Shown piece after piece: positions 1 through 7,851 of a DNA stretch of 64,000 bases. How positions within the stretch are numbered: position 1 is the stretch's first letter; each line of letters begins with the position of its first letter. The notes below the pieces were generated by a model. The model was not told the origin of the DNA and did no database searches. It was given only the letters and a program-made list of their open reading frames with translations. This DNA is from CALVGQ01 sp031551965 (GTDB lineage: Bacteria > Bacillota_I > Bacilli_A > Erysipelotrichales > Erysipelotrichaceae): positions 1 to 64,000 of the forward strand of contig JAVBMW010000010.1 in NCBI GenBank assembly GCA_031551965.1, read 5' to 3'. The translations under genes and the position numbers were made by a program.

Positions 1-62
1 ACTCATAAAAGAAGTTACTAATCCTATTGAATTACTTTCATTGAATACTTTTCATGCGCAAA

Positions 63-106
63 AAAACGTAGTTTCTTCAGTTTTTGATAGAATCTACGTT
101 TTAATA
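63..106 (+). terminator. Hairpin, probable terminator of an upstream gene
   Basis: Perfect 9-bp stem AAAACGTAG (63-71) with CTACGTTTT (94-102), followed by a T-rich stretch. It could end an upstream transcript that lies outside the window. Confidence 0.5.
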
Positions 107-198
107 TTAAGCCTTATTCCTTAAGTTAATGACATTGTTTAAAATAAGGTGTTTTTTTCATTTTAAAAAAATATTTACATATATTTTTATTTTTAGTA

Positions 199-227
199 TT
201 GTCAAAATGATTTTATTTGTCTATAAT
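199..227 (+). promoter_or_regulatory. Promoter of the yhf operon
   Basis: TTGTCA (199-204) and a consensus TATAAT (222-227) are separated by 17 bases. The predicted start of transcription, near 234, lies at the edge of the first leader palindrome, which suggests repression there. Confidence 0.7.
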
Positions 228-237
228 ATAGTCAACC

Positions 238-300
238 AATATACAAAATATTGTATATTGTACATGACATTATATTTTTCCAAAATATAATGTTGTACAA
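238..300 (+). promoter_or_regulatory. Palindrome and long hairpin in the yhf leader
   Basis: AATATACAA (238-246) and TTGTATATT (251-259) form a 9-bp inverted repeat with a 4-base centre. Overlapping it is a larger hairpin, with arms TTGTACA plus ACATTATATTTT (258-264, 267-278) and AAAATATAATGT plus TGTACAA (282-300), a 2-base bulge and a 3-base loop. The TGTACA-type dyads resemble GntR-family operators, and E. coli yhf operons carry a GntR-like regulator (YhfZ) that is absent from this window. The operator role is inference. Confidence 0.55.
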
Positions 301-348
301 GTTCTGTTTGTAGGTTATGGTTTAGTTAAACTAAAAGGAGAAAAATCT

Positions 349-720
349 ATGTTAAAAATTGCAATTGGTGGTCTTAAGAAAAATGAAATCGAGCAAGCAG
401 TCAAAAACGCTGGCAAAGATTTAGTAGAAACGATTGTTACTACTGATATTCAAGCGGCTCAAATGATTAAAAACAAAACAGTTGATTATTATTTTGGGGC
501 TTGTAATAGTGGGGGTGGAGCAGCAATTTCCATTTTGATCGGTATGTTAGGTTATTCAAATTGTTGCACAGTAGCGATGGCTGGAAAAAAAGTAAGCGAA
601 GACAAAATCAAAGAATTTGTCAATAGTGGTAAACTTGCATATGGAATGGCTGTAGAATCAATTAGTGATATAGCTCCAGTGCTTGTAAAACTACTTTTAG
701 AAAAGCATGGTTTAAACTAA
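349..720 (+). CDS. yhfU: YhfU-like DUF2620 protein
   Basis: Small 123-residue protein of the DUF2620 family, the YhfU position of the yhf operon. It starts at an ATG behind a good ribosome site (AAAGGAG). A glycine-rich stretch (CNSGGGAAISILIG, about residues 52-65) is the most distinctive feature; the protein has no clear signal peptide. It sits directly upstream of the YhfT membrane protein, separated by 53 bases, so I infer that it works with that transporter. The biochemical role of the family is not established. The family call rests on recognition of the sequence and of the operon order. Confidence 0.75.
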   Translation: MLKIAIGGLKKNEIEQAVKNAGKDLVETIVTTDIQAAQMIKNKTVDYYFGACNSGGGAAISILIGMLGYSNCCTVAMAGKKVSEDKIKEFVNSGKLAYGMAVESISDIAPVLVKLLLEKHGLN

Positions 721-773
721 CAAACAAAACTCCTTAAACAGAACGAAAACTAAAAAAAGAAGGAGATAAAATT

Positions 774-2039
774 ATGAATTCAAGTTTGGTTTACATTATT
801 ATTCCTATCCTAACTGGTTTTACAGCATTTTTAGCTCATGAAGCTATGGCTGTGTTCCATGATGGAATCAGACCTATTTTACCAGAACTAGTTGAAGGTA
901 GAATGAAAAGAAATGAAGTTGCAGGGGTTGCATTTGGTTTATCTGTAGGATTTATTGCATCTGTTGGTATTTCATTTACATTATCTACTGGATTATTAAA
1001 TCCATGGCTATTATTTTTACCTACTGATATCATCGGTGTCGCTTCACCTAAAAAATGGCTTGCAGCATTATTTGGTGCTTTATGGGGACTTGCAGTAGTT
1101 ACAAGCCTTGGAACTGTAAATATGGTACTAACATCACTTCCAGTTGATATGATCGCAGCTTTAGGTCAATTATCAAATCCAGTAGTAACATTCTTTGCCT
1201 TATTCCCAGTCTTGGCTATCCTTTACCAATTTGGAAAAACAAAAGGGTTCATTGCTGCAGTAGTAGTATTATTAACACGTGTTTTAGTTGGAAAATTTAC
1301 TACGATCTATCCAGAATCAATCGAATTATTTGTAGGGGTTGTACTACTTATCATCTTTGCAGTAATCGAATCGAAAAATGTTGATAAAGTTGAAGGAGAA
1401 GAAAATGTATTCTCTGAAAGAACTGATCGTATTAAGAAAAATGTTATTTTCTTAGCGATCGGTGGAGCACTTATCGCTGTTGCAGCAAATATGCAAATGT
1501 TTGCTGGATCAGAAATTTCAATCAACTTATTAGCAGAAGCTTATAAAACAGGAAATGCTAATTTAATTCAACAAGCTGCAATCGGAGATTTCATGAGAGG
1601 TCTTGGATTTGTACCACTTATTGCGACAACTGCTTTAACTACTGGTGTTTATGGTGTAGCAGGACTAACATTCATTTATCCTGTTGGATATTTAGCTCCA
1701 AACCCAATTTTCGCTGCAATCGGCGGAGCTGCTGTAGTGTTTGTTGAAGTTATGTTGCTTGCTCAAATCGGAAAATTCTTAGGGCGTTTCCCTACTATCC
1801 GTGCAGCATCAGACAACATTCGTACTGCAATCACTGCAACTATGGAATTTGCATTATTGATCGGTGCTATCATGTCATGTAATGAAATGGGTGGAGGAAC
1901 TGGTCTTGCAATCGGTGCTCTAATTTACTTCATTAATGAAGGATTAGGAAAACCAGTTATGAAACTTGCAATTGGTCCGGTTATCGCTATCGGAACAGGT
2001 ATCATTCTTAACTTATTATACTTTGTTGGATTGTTCTAA
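774..2039 (+). CDS. yhfT: YhfT-like integral membrane transporter
   Basis: A 421-residue, very hydrophobic protein with roughly ten or more membrane segments spread over its whole length. It matches YhfT of the yhf operon in composition and neighbours. It probably moves the operon's substrate across the cytoplasmic membrane, but the substrate is unknown. A loop near residues 200-225 (ESKNVDKVEGEENVFSERTD) is charged and probably cytoplasmic. The start ATG follows AAGGAGATAAAATT. A stable hairpin follows the gene before php, so downstream expression may be attenuated. Confidence 0.75.
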   Translation: MNSSLVYIIIPILTGFTAFLAHEAMAVFHDGIRPILPELVEGRMKRNEVAGVAFGLSVGFIASVGISFTLSTGLLNPWLLFLPTDIIGVASPKKWLAALFGALWGLAVVTSLGTVNMVLTSLPVDMIAALGQLSNPVVTFFALFPVLAILYQFGKTKGFIAAVVVLLTRVLVGKFTTIYPESIELFVGVVLLIIFAVIESKNVDKVEGEENVFSERTDRIKKNVIFLAIGGALIAVAANMQMFAGSEISINLLAEAYKTGNANLIQQAAIGDFMRGLGFVPLIATTALTTGVYGVAGLTFIYPVGYLAPNPIFAAIGGAAVVFVEVMLLAQIGKFLGRFPTIRAASDNIRTAITATMEFALLIGAIMSCNEMGGGTGLAIGALIYFINEGLGKPVMKLAIGPVIAIGTGIILNLLYFVGLF

Positions 2040-2053
2040 TTGTAACTTGGTAA

Positions 2054-2095
2054 AAGCGCTGGATAGAACAATTCAGCGCTTCATTTATTCATTTG
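2054..2095 (+). terminator. Intra-operon hairpin between yhfT and php
   Basis: Perfect 8-bp stem AAGCGCTG (2054-2061) with CAGCGCTT (2074-2081), followed by an interrupted T-rich tract (catttattcattt). The tract is weak, so partial termination or mRNA processing is more likely than a full stop. Confidence 0.55.
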
Positions 2096-2105
2096 GGAGG
2101 CTATT

Positions 2106-3014
2106 ATGATACAAACAGTTTTAGGTCCGATACAAAAGGATCAGCTTAATAAAACATACATTCATGAGCATTTATATTTCGATTTGACTAACGTAAGAAA
2201 CGATGATGATTCTGTTCAAAGAGATATAGATTTAACGATAAAAGAACTCGAACCTGCACTTGATTGGGGTATCAAATCAGTGATTGATGTAACGTGTATT
2301 AATATGGGAAGAGATGTTAAACAACTAATGGATCTTTCAAAGAAAGCAAATATCCATGTCGTGTGTTCAACAGGTTATTATTTGACTGATTATTATCCAG
2401 AATACGTATTCAATGAGTCAGTGCAACAATTAGCTGATCGAATGATTAAAGAATGTTTAGAAGGAATCGATGGAACAGCTATCAAAGCTGGGATTATCGG
2501 TGAAATCGGTACATTAACAAATGAATTTACTGAAACCAACAAAAAAGTATTTGAAGCAGCTGCATTGACCCACAAGGCGACTGGATTAGCCATCTCTACT
2601 CATCCAAACATGTCGACGATGGCTTATGAACAAGCTGTATTTCTCATCGATCATGGTGTGAAGGCAGATAAAATCATTATAGGACATATGGATCTAACGG
2701 ATGATCTATCCTACTTAGAAAAAGTACTAGACACTGGAGTAAATGTAGGTTTTGATACAATTGGAAAAAACAATTATTTAAGTGAAGATAAAAGACTAGA
2801 AACACTTTCTGCCTTGATCAAGCGAGGATATGTCAATCAAATAGTCTTATCTGAAGACATTTCAAGAAAATCATACTATAAATCATTTGGTGGATTAGGC
2901 TATGGATATTTAGTAAACCAATACTTGCCAAAGCTTAAGCAATTAGGTGTAACTGATCAACAAATTGATCAAATGTTGATCGAGAATCCGAAAAATATTC
3001 TAGATCGATCTTAA
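2106..3014 (+). CDS. php: Phosphotriesterase-related metal hydrolase (Php)
   Basis: 302 residues, amidohydrolase superfamily, phosphotriesterase-homology family. Metal-binding signatures are visible: HEH near residue 20 (TYIHEHLYFD), Glu in IIGEIGT near residue 137 at the position that bridges the two metals, His in ISTHPN, His in IIGHMD and Asp in VLSEDISR. The E. coli homologue Php likewise uses Glu rather than carboxylated Lys, from family knowledge. The substrate is unknown; it is the presumed hydrolase of the yhf pathway. The gene lies 13 bases ahead of the PRD gene, in an operon with YhfS and YhfX. Confidence 0.8.
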   Translation: MIQTVLGPIQKDQLNKTYIHEHLYFDLTNVRNDDDSVQRDIDLTIKELEPALDWGIKSVIDVTCINMGRDVKQLMDLSKKANIHVVCSTGYYLTDYYPEYVFNESVQQLADRMIKECLEGIDGTAIKAGIIGEIGTLTNEFTETNKKVFEAAALTHKATGLAISTHPNMSTMAYEQAVFLIDHGVKADKIIIGHMDLTDDLSYLEKVLDTGVNVGFDTIGKNNYLSEDKRLETLSALIKRGYVNQIVLSEDISRKSYYKSFGGLGYGYLVNQYLPKLKQLGVTDQQIDQMLIENPKNILDRS

Positions 3015-3027
3015 TGGAGAAAAAAAT

Positions 3028-3369
3028 ATGTTAAAAGAAAGAATTGAAATTTTACATGGAGCAAATTTAATCAATGATGAATTGGCAGATTTTGCGTATC
3101 GTGTGATAGAAATATTAAATAATCATCCATTTGATGATGAACTTGCAGGAATGTTCATTACACATTTAGCGATGGCAAGTCAAAGAGTTATTGATCACGC
3201 TGAGTTAAATGATCTAGATGAAGCGATTTGGAATCAGGTTAAAGAAAGTGCTGGATATCCACAGGCAAATGAATTGATGAAACAAATCATTGAGTTAGCT
3301 CCAATTGAATATCCCAACAGTGAAAAACAATTTATTATTATGCATTTGAGTAACATGTTTCAAAACTAA
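3028..3369 (+). CDS. yhfY: YhfY-like PRD-domain protein
   Basis: A 113-residue stand-alone PRD (PTS regulation domain). The pattern THLAMASQRV near residue 52 contains the conserved His of PRDs, which in PTS-controlled regulators can be phosphorylated. There is no DNA-binding domain, so it cannot act alone as a transcription factor; it may modulate a partner. E. coli yhf operons also encode a free PRD protein (YhfY). It is tightly spaced (13 bases) behind php and 20 bases ahead of yhfS. Confidence 0.75.
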   Translation: MLKERIEILHGANLINDELADFAYRVIEILNNHPFDDELAGMFITHLAMASQRVIDHAELNDLDEAIWNQVKESAGYPQANELMKQIIELAPIEYPNSEKQFIIMHLSNMFQN

Positions 3370-3389
3370 GATTTGAAAGGAATAATGCT

Positions 3390-4493
3390 ATGAAGACAAC
3401 TCCATTGAAATCAATTTCACTCGATGAAGCTATTGAAAAACAATTTCGTTTAATTGATGAGATCTGCCATGAATTTCAAGGTTCAGAAATATTGAATCTT
3501 GGTGATTTAGGAGTAGTTAAAGAGTTGAACAAGCCAAACACAGCGCAAAAAGTAGAACGAGTTTTGGCAAGATATTTTCATAGCGAAAAATGTGTGTTAG
3601 TAACGGGTGCTGGAACTGGTGCGATTCGAATGGGGTTGCAGGCAATGATCAAACCCAATTCAAAAATATTAGTTCATGATGCCCCAGTATATCCAACAAC
3701 TTTACACACGTTAAATTCAATGAATGTAGAACTTGTAAAAGTAGATTTTAATGACATAAATGAAATCAAAAAAGTAGTAAATGAAGTGACAATTGATGGA
3801 GTTATTATACAGACAACTCGTCAAAAAATAGAAGATAGTTATTTAATTAAAGATGTAATCGAAGCTATTTGCTCAATAAAGAAAATACCAATCTTAACCG
3901 ATGACAATTATGCAGTTATGAAAATCGATAAAATCGGAGTAGAGCTTGGTGCAACATGCAGTGCTTTTTCGGCTTTTAAATTATTAGGCCCAGAAGGTGT
4001 TGGTATTCTTGTTGGAGATGCAAACGTTATTGAACAAGTAGATCATATAAATTATTCAGGGGGAAGCAAAGTCCAAGGATGGCAAGCAATTGAAGTGTTG
4101 CGCGGACTTGTTTATGCCCCTGTAGCACTTGCGATTCAGGCAAGAGTCGTTGAAAATGTTTTCAATCGTTTAAAAAATAAAGAAATTTCCGAAATAAAAA
4201 ATGTTTATATTGCAAATGCACAATCAAAAGTGTTGATCGTTGAGTTCGTTGATGAAATAAATGCAGAAAAAATACTTGTTGAAGCAGAAAAATTAGGAGC
4301 TGCACCAAATCCTGTTGGTGCAGAATCAAAGTATGAAATGACACCAATGTTTTATCGTGTTTCAGGAACGTTTATTGCAGAAAATGAAAAATTTAAGGAT
4401 ACTATGATCCGCATTAATCCAATGCGATCAGGAGAAGAAACAATCATTAGAATTTTAAAAGAAAGCATAGAGAAGGTAAAAATATGTTCATAG
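3390..4493 (+). CDS. yhfS: YhfS-like PLP-dependent aminotransferase-fold protein
   Basis: 367 residues, fold type I PLP enzyme. The internal aldimine Lys is probably the one in SAFKLLGPEG (about residue 197), and LTDDN (about residues 169-173) supplies the Asp that pairs with the pyridine nitrogen. GAGTGAIRMGLQ near residue 73 fits the phosphate-cup loop. It probably transforms an amino acid or amine in the yhf pathway; the substrate is unknown. The stop overlaps the yhfX start by 10 bases, which implies translational coupling. Confidence 0.78.
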   Translation: MKTTPLKSISLDEAIEKQFRLIDEICHEFQGSEILNLGDLGVVKELNKPNTAQKVERVLARYFHSEKCVLVTGAGTGAIRMGLQAMIKPNSKILVHDAPVYPTTLHTLNSMNVELVKVDFNDINEIKKVVNEVTIDGVIIQTTRQKIEDSYLIKDVIEAICSIKKIPILTDDNYAVMKIDKIGVELGATCSAFSAFKLLGPEGVGILVGDANVIEQVDHINYSGGSKVQGWQAIEVLRGLVYAPVALAIQARVVENVFNRLKNKEISEIKNVYIANAQSKVLIVEFVDEINAEKILVEAEKLGAAPNPVGAESKYEMTPMFYRVSGTFIAENEKFKDTMIRINPMRSGEETIIRILKESIEKVKICS

Positions 4494-5635
4494 AAAATAC
4501 AATAAATCAAAATGAAAAATTGATTGAACTGGCTTTTTCACTTCATCAATCAGGGGTAATTAACCCCGACAGTTATCTTCTAGATGTAGATCAGTTTCTA
4601 TCAAATGCAAGAATCATGTTAGAAGAGGCAAATAAGTTAAATATCCGTTTATTCTTTATGCTAAAACAAGTGGGTCGTAATCCATTTCTCGCTAAGAAAT
4701 TAGTGGAATTAGGATTTCCTGGGGCAGTGGTAGTAGACTACAACGAGGCAAAAATGATGATGAAACATCAAATTCCTATTTGTAATGTCGGACATTTAGT
4801 CCAGATCCCTCATGGAATGATCAAAGAAATAGTGGAATATGGTGTTGAATTTGTAACTGTTTATTCTTATGAAAAAATCATTGCGATTGATAAAGCTGCA
4901 AAAGAATGTGGTAAAAAACAAAAATTACTATTGCGCGTTGTTGACAAAGGGGACCTTATTTACAGTGGACAAACTGCAGGGTTTTATCTTAATGAATTAG
5001 AAGAACTTGTAAAAAAAGTTAATAGCTTAGGCAATGTTGAAATAACTGGTGTAACTGGATTTCCAAGCTTCTTATATAATGCACAAAATAACATATGTGA
5101 GCCTACTCATAATCTTTCTACTGTTTTAAAGGCAAAAGAATTGTTGATATCTTATGGAATAAACTGTGAAGAAATTAATCTTCCATCTTCGACTTGTACT
5201 GATACATTAAGTAAAATTGCTTCATTTGGTGGAACAAGTGCTGAACCAGGTCATGGGTTAAGTGGAACGACTCCTTTACATGCGCATAAGATTTTACCTG
5301 AAAAACCTTGTGTTGTGTATGTCAGTGAAGTATCGCATCATTTTGATAAAGATAGCTATTGTTTTGGTGGTGGGTATTACAGAAGAAGCCATGTTGAAAA
5401 TGCATTAGTTGGAAAATCAGTCTCTCAATTTGAAAAAACGAAAGTAATTTTACCAGATATGGATAGTATAGATTATCATTTTGGTCTACGAGGTAAATTT
5501 GATATTCATGATACGGTGCTTATGGCATTCCGCTTCCAAATTTTTGTGAACCGAAGTAATTTGATTTTAGTTGAAGGTTTATCTCACAATCAATGGAAGC
5601 TTCACATGTATACTTCTTTAGGTGAAAAAATATGA
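4484..5635 (+). CDS. yhfX: YhfX-like PLP-dependent racemase-fold protein
   Basis: 383 residues, fold type III (alanine-racemase N-terminal barrel). The N-terminal YLLDVDQFLSNA and the Lys in FFMLKQVGRNP (about residue 64) match the PLP-Lys region of the family. The C-terminal part (residues 250-370) carries SHHFD and GGGYYRR, a small beta domain. The likely activity is racemisation or another reaction at an amino-acid C-alpha, substrate unknown. It overlaps yhfS by 10 bases and yhfW by 4 (ATGA). Confidence 0.78.
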   Translation: MFIENTINQNEKLIELAFSLHQSGVINPDSYLLDVDQFLSNARIMLEEANKLNIRLFFMLKQVGRNPFLAKKLVELGFPGAVVVDYNEAKMMMKHQIPICNVGHLVQIPHGMIKEIVEYGVEFVTVYSYEKIIAIDKAAKECGKKQKLLLRVVDKGDLIYSGQTAGFYLNELEELVKKVNSLGNVEITGVTGFPSFLYNAQNNICEPTHNLSTVLKAKELLISYGINCEEINLPSSTCTDTLSKIASFGGTSAEPGHGLSGTTPLHAHKILPEKPCVVYVSEVSHHFDKDSYCFGGGYYRRSHVENALVGKSVSQFEKTKVILPDMDSIDYHFGLRGKFDIHDTVLMAFRFQIFVNRSNLILVEGLSHNQWKLHMYTSLGEKI

Positions 5636-6840
5636 AAAAAAGATTTGTCGTGATCGTTTTGGATGGTTTTGGTATCGGAGCGATGAATGATGAACTTGTA
5701 AGAGAAACTGATAAACAAGCGAGTACTCTGGGTAGCATACTCCATGATTTTCCTGATCTCAAATTAGCTAACTTAGAAAAAATGGGTTTAATGAATGCTT
5801 ATGGGCAAGAATCCAATCAGATGAAATTTTCCCCTTCATCTAACTTTGGAAAAAGTGAGTTAAAACATTTTGGAGCTGATACGTTTATGGGGCATCAGGA
5901 AATCATGGGGACTCTACCAAAAAAGCCAATTGCACAACCATTTCAAGGTAAGGTAGATGAAATTTATGAACATTTGCTTTCCAAGGGAAGAAAAGTAGAA
6001 ATCAAACATAATGGGAATTTAAGATATTTATTAGTAGATGAATTTGTTACTGTGGCAGACAATATCGATGCCGATCTTGGAATGGCTTATAACTTAACTG
6101 CACCATTAGATTTCATTTCAACAGAAGAATTGTTGGAAATTGGTAAAGAGGTTCGTGAAATAGCTCGTGTTGGTCGTGTCATTCCTTTTGGTGGGACAGG
6201 GACGACAATACAAGATATATTGAATGCTGAGGAGACCCGAGGAACAGAGTATATTGGTATTCACGCAGTGAAGTCAGGATCCTATCGCGAAAATTATTTT
6301 TGTCGCCATTTAGGTTATGGAGTAGATGCTAAGGTGCAGATTCCAACGATACTTGCAAAACATAATATTCCAGTGACTTTAATTGGAAAAGTGGCGGATA
6401 TCGTTGCAAATGACAGTGGTACAAGCATTAGCTGTGTACCCACTGCTGAGGTCATGCAAATCACAATAGATGAATTTGATAAAATGGAAGAAGGATTCAT
6501 TTGTGCCAATGTTCAGGAAACAGACCTTGCAGGACATAGCCAAGATTCAAAGCACTATAAAGAATTATTAGAAATCGCTGACTTAAAAATCGGTGAGTTG
6601 ATCAGTAAAATGGAAGAAAATGATCTATTGCTTGTCATGGCAGATCATGGTAATGATCCAAATGTTGGTCATAATATGCATACCCGTGAACATGTACCTC
6701 TTCTTTTATATAAGAAAGGAATTGAGTCAAAACAGCTTGGAGTAAGAAAAAGTTTATCTGATGTTGGAGCTAGTGTTGCCGATTATTTTGATGTAGAAAT
6801 GCCAGAAAATGGCGAATCTTTTTTAAATAAGTTAAATTGA
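5632..6840 (+). CDS. yhfW: YhfW-like phosphopentomutase-family metalloenzyme
   Basis: 402 residues, alkaline-phosphatase superfamily, closest to phosphopentomutase DeoB. Metal ligands appear intact: Asp in VVLDGFG, Asp and His in ETDLAGH, the pair in ADHGNDP, and His in HTREHVP. At the catalytic position, where DeoB enzymes have Thr directly before Gly-His (KDTMTGHWE in Bacillus), this protein reads ADTFMGHQE, so Met replaces the phosphorylated Thr. A true phospho-Thr mutase mechanism is therefore doubtful. It is the last gene of the yhf operon and a terminator follows at once. Confidence 0.8.
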   Translation: MKKRFVVIVLDGFGIGAMNDELVRETDKQASTLGSILHDFPDLKLANLEKMGLMNAYGQESNQMKFSPSSNFGKSELKHFGADTFMGHQEIMGTLPKKPIAQPFQGKVDEIYEHLLSKGRKVEIKHNGNLRYLLVDEFVTVADNIDADLGMAYNLTAPLDFISTEELLEIGKEVREIARVGRVIPFGGTGTTIQDILNAEETRGTEYIGIHAVKSGSYRENYFCRHLGYGVDAKVQIPTILAKHNIPVTLIGKVADIVANDSGTSISCVPTAEVMQITIDEFDKMEEGFICANVQETDLAGHSQDSKHYKELLEIADLKIGELISKMEENDLLLVMADHGNDPNVGHNMHTREHVPLLLYKKGIESKQLGVRKSLSDVGASVADYFDVEMPENGESFLNKLN

Positions 6841-6862
6841 GCTGAACGTTCCAGCTTTTTTT
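6840..6862 (+). terminator. Terminator of the yhf operon
   Basis: AGCTG (6840-6844) pairs with CAGCT (6852-6856), directly followed by a run of seven T. It begins at the last base of the yhfW stop codon. Confidence 0.7.
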
Positions 6863-6908
6863 GAATAATTAGTTGATCGCTTTTCACACTAAACTTGAGG
6901 TGATTAAA

Positions 6909-7700
6909 ATGGCAGTAGCTCATAAAGGTGGTATTTCATTTGGACTTGTTTATATTCCAATTGAACTACATCGCACAACGATCGATCATGATATTTCATT
7001 CAATCAGTTGTGTAAAGAAACTCATGAAAGAGTACATTATAAAAAATATTGTGCAGGATGCGAAAAAGAATTAAAGCCGACTGATATCGTAAAAGGGTAT
7101 CAATATGAAAAAGATCAATATGTCATTATGACAGATGATGAAATCGATAAATTAAAAGTTGAAAAAGATCGCACGATCAATATTCTTCATTTCACTAAAC
7201 TTGAAGATATTGATGATCTTTTCTATGAAAAAAATTATTACGTTATACCTGATAAAAAGGCGGAGAAAGCTTATGAACTTTTAAGGACTACGATGGAATC
7301 AATGAGTGTAGTAGCAATCGCAAAAAGTGTCATTGGTACGAAAGAAACTCTAATGGCTCTGTGTCCAGAAAAAGATTGTATTTTGGTGAAGACTTTATTT
7401 TATGAGGATGAAATTGCAGATATTCCCAAGGAAATTTCAAAACCAAAAATCGCTAAACAAGAAGTGGATGTTGCTAAACAATTAATTCAATCCATGATGC
7501 AAAAATTTAAACCTGATGATTATCAAGATGAATTTCAAATCAAATTAAGAGAAGCAATCGGTAAGAAAATAGATGGAAAACAAGTAACTAAGGCAAAATC
7601 CAAGAAAGCTGAAAAAGCACCAGTTGATTTAATGGATGCTTTAAAACAATCATTGGTCGCCAATAATAAGAAACCAAAACAAAGAAAAGTAGCACATTAG
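6909..7700 (+). CDS. ku: Non-homologous end-joining protein Ku
   Basis: Bacterial Ku binds DNA ends as a homodimer and recruits a ligase, usually LigD. The N-terminal HKGGISFGLVYIPIEL and the following RVHYKKYCAGCEKEL match the Ku beta-barrel core; the Cys-x-x-Cys here is common in bacterial Ku. The lysine-rich C-terminal tail (from about residue 225) fits the DNA-binding extension. I chose ATG 6909 because GAGGTG (6897-6902) lies 6 bases upstream; a TTG at 6873 would add 12 unrelated residues. No ligD is present in the window, so its partner ligase must be elsewhere or absent. Confidence 0.9.
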   Translation: MAVAHKGGISFGLVYIPIELHRTTIDHDISFNQLCKETHERVHYKKYCAGCEKELKPTDIVKGYQYEKDQYVIMTDDEIDKLKVEKDRTINILHFTKLEDIDDLFYEKNYYVIPDKKAEKAYELLRTTMESMSVVAIAKSVIGTKETLMALCPEKDCILVKTLFYEDEIADIPKEISKPKIAKQEVDVAKQLIQSMMQKFKPDDYQDEFQIKLREAIGKKIDGKQVTKAKSKKAEKAPVDLMDALKQSLVANNKKPKQRKVAH

Positions 7701-7734
7701 TACAAGTTTGAAATTTGAACTCTATCTAAAAAAT

Positions 7735-7777
7735 AATGAATAATTCAGATTAGCATAAGCTCAATTGTTCATTTTTT
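7735..7777 (+). terminator. Terminator after ku
   Basis: AATGAATAATT (7735-7745) pairs with AATTGTTCATT (7763-7773) with one G:U pair; a run of T follows (7772-7777). Confidence 0.65.
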
Positions 7778-7851
7778 GATCTTTTCATTCTTTGTTTTCG
7801 GATATTACAGTATTGTGATAAAATGAAATAAGAAAAGAAAGGTCTGAAACT

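Larger units (their letters stand above)
1..348. other. Left-edge intergenic region and yhf leader
   Basis: No complete gene is seen here. Frame 2 is open from the window edge to a TAA near 122-124, but I recognise no family in it and it runs through a hairpin, so I do not call it a gene. The region holds a hairpin (63-102), a strong promoter (199-227) and two palindromic elements (238-300) ahead of the yhf operon; these are listed separately. Confidence 0.7.

Noticed and set aside
2..124. Open frame from the left edge to a stop near 124
   Set aside because: It passes through a terminator-like hairpin and has no recognisable family; only a tail would be visible in any case.
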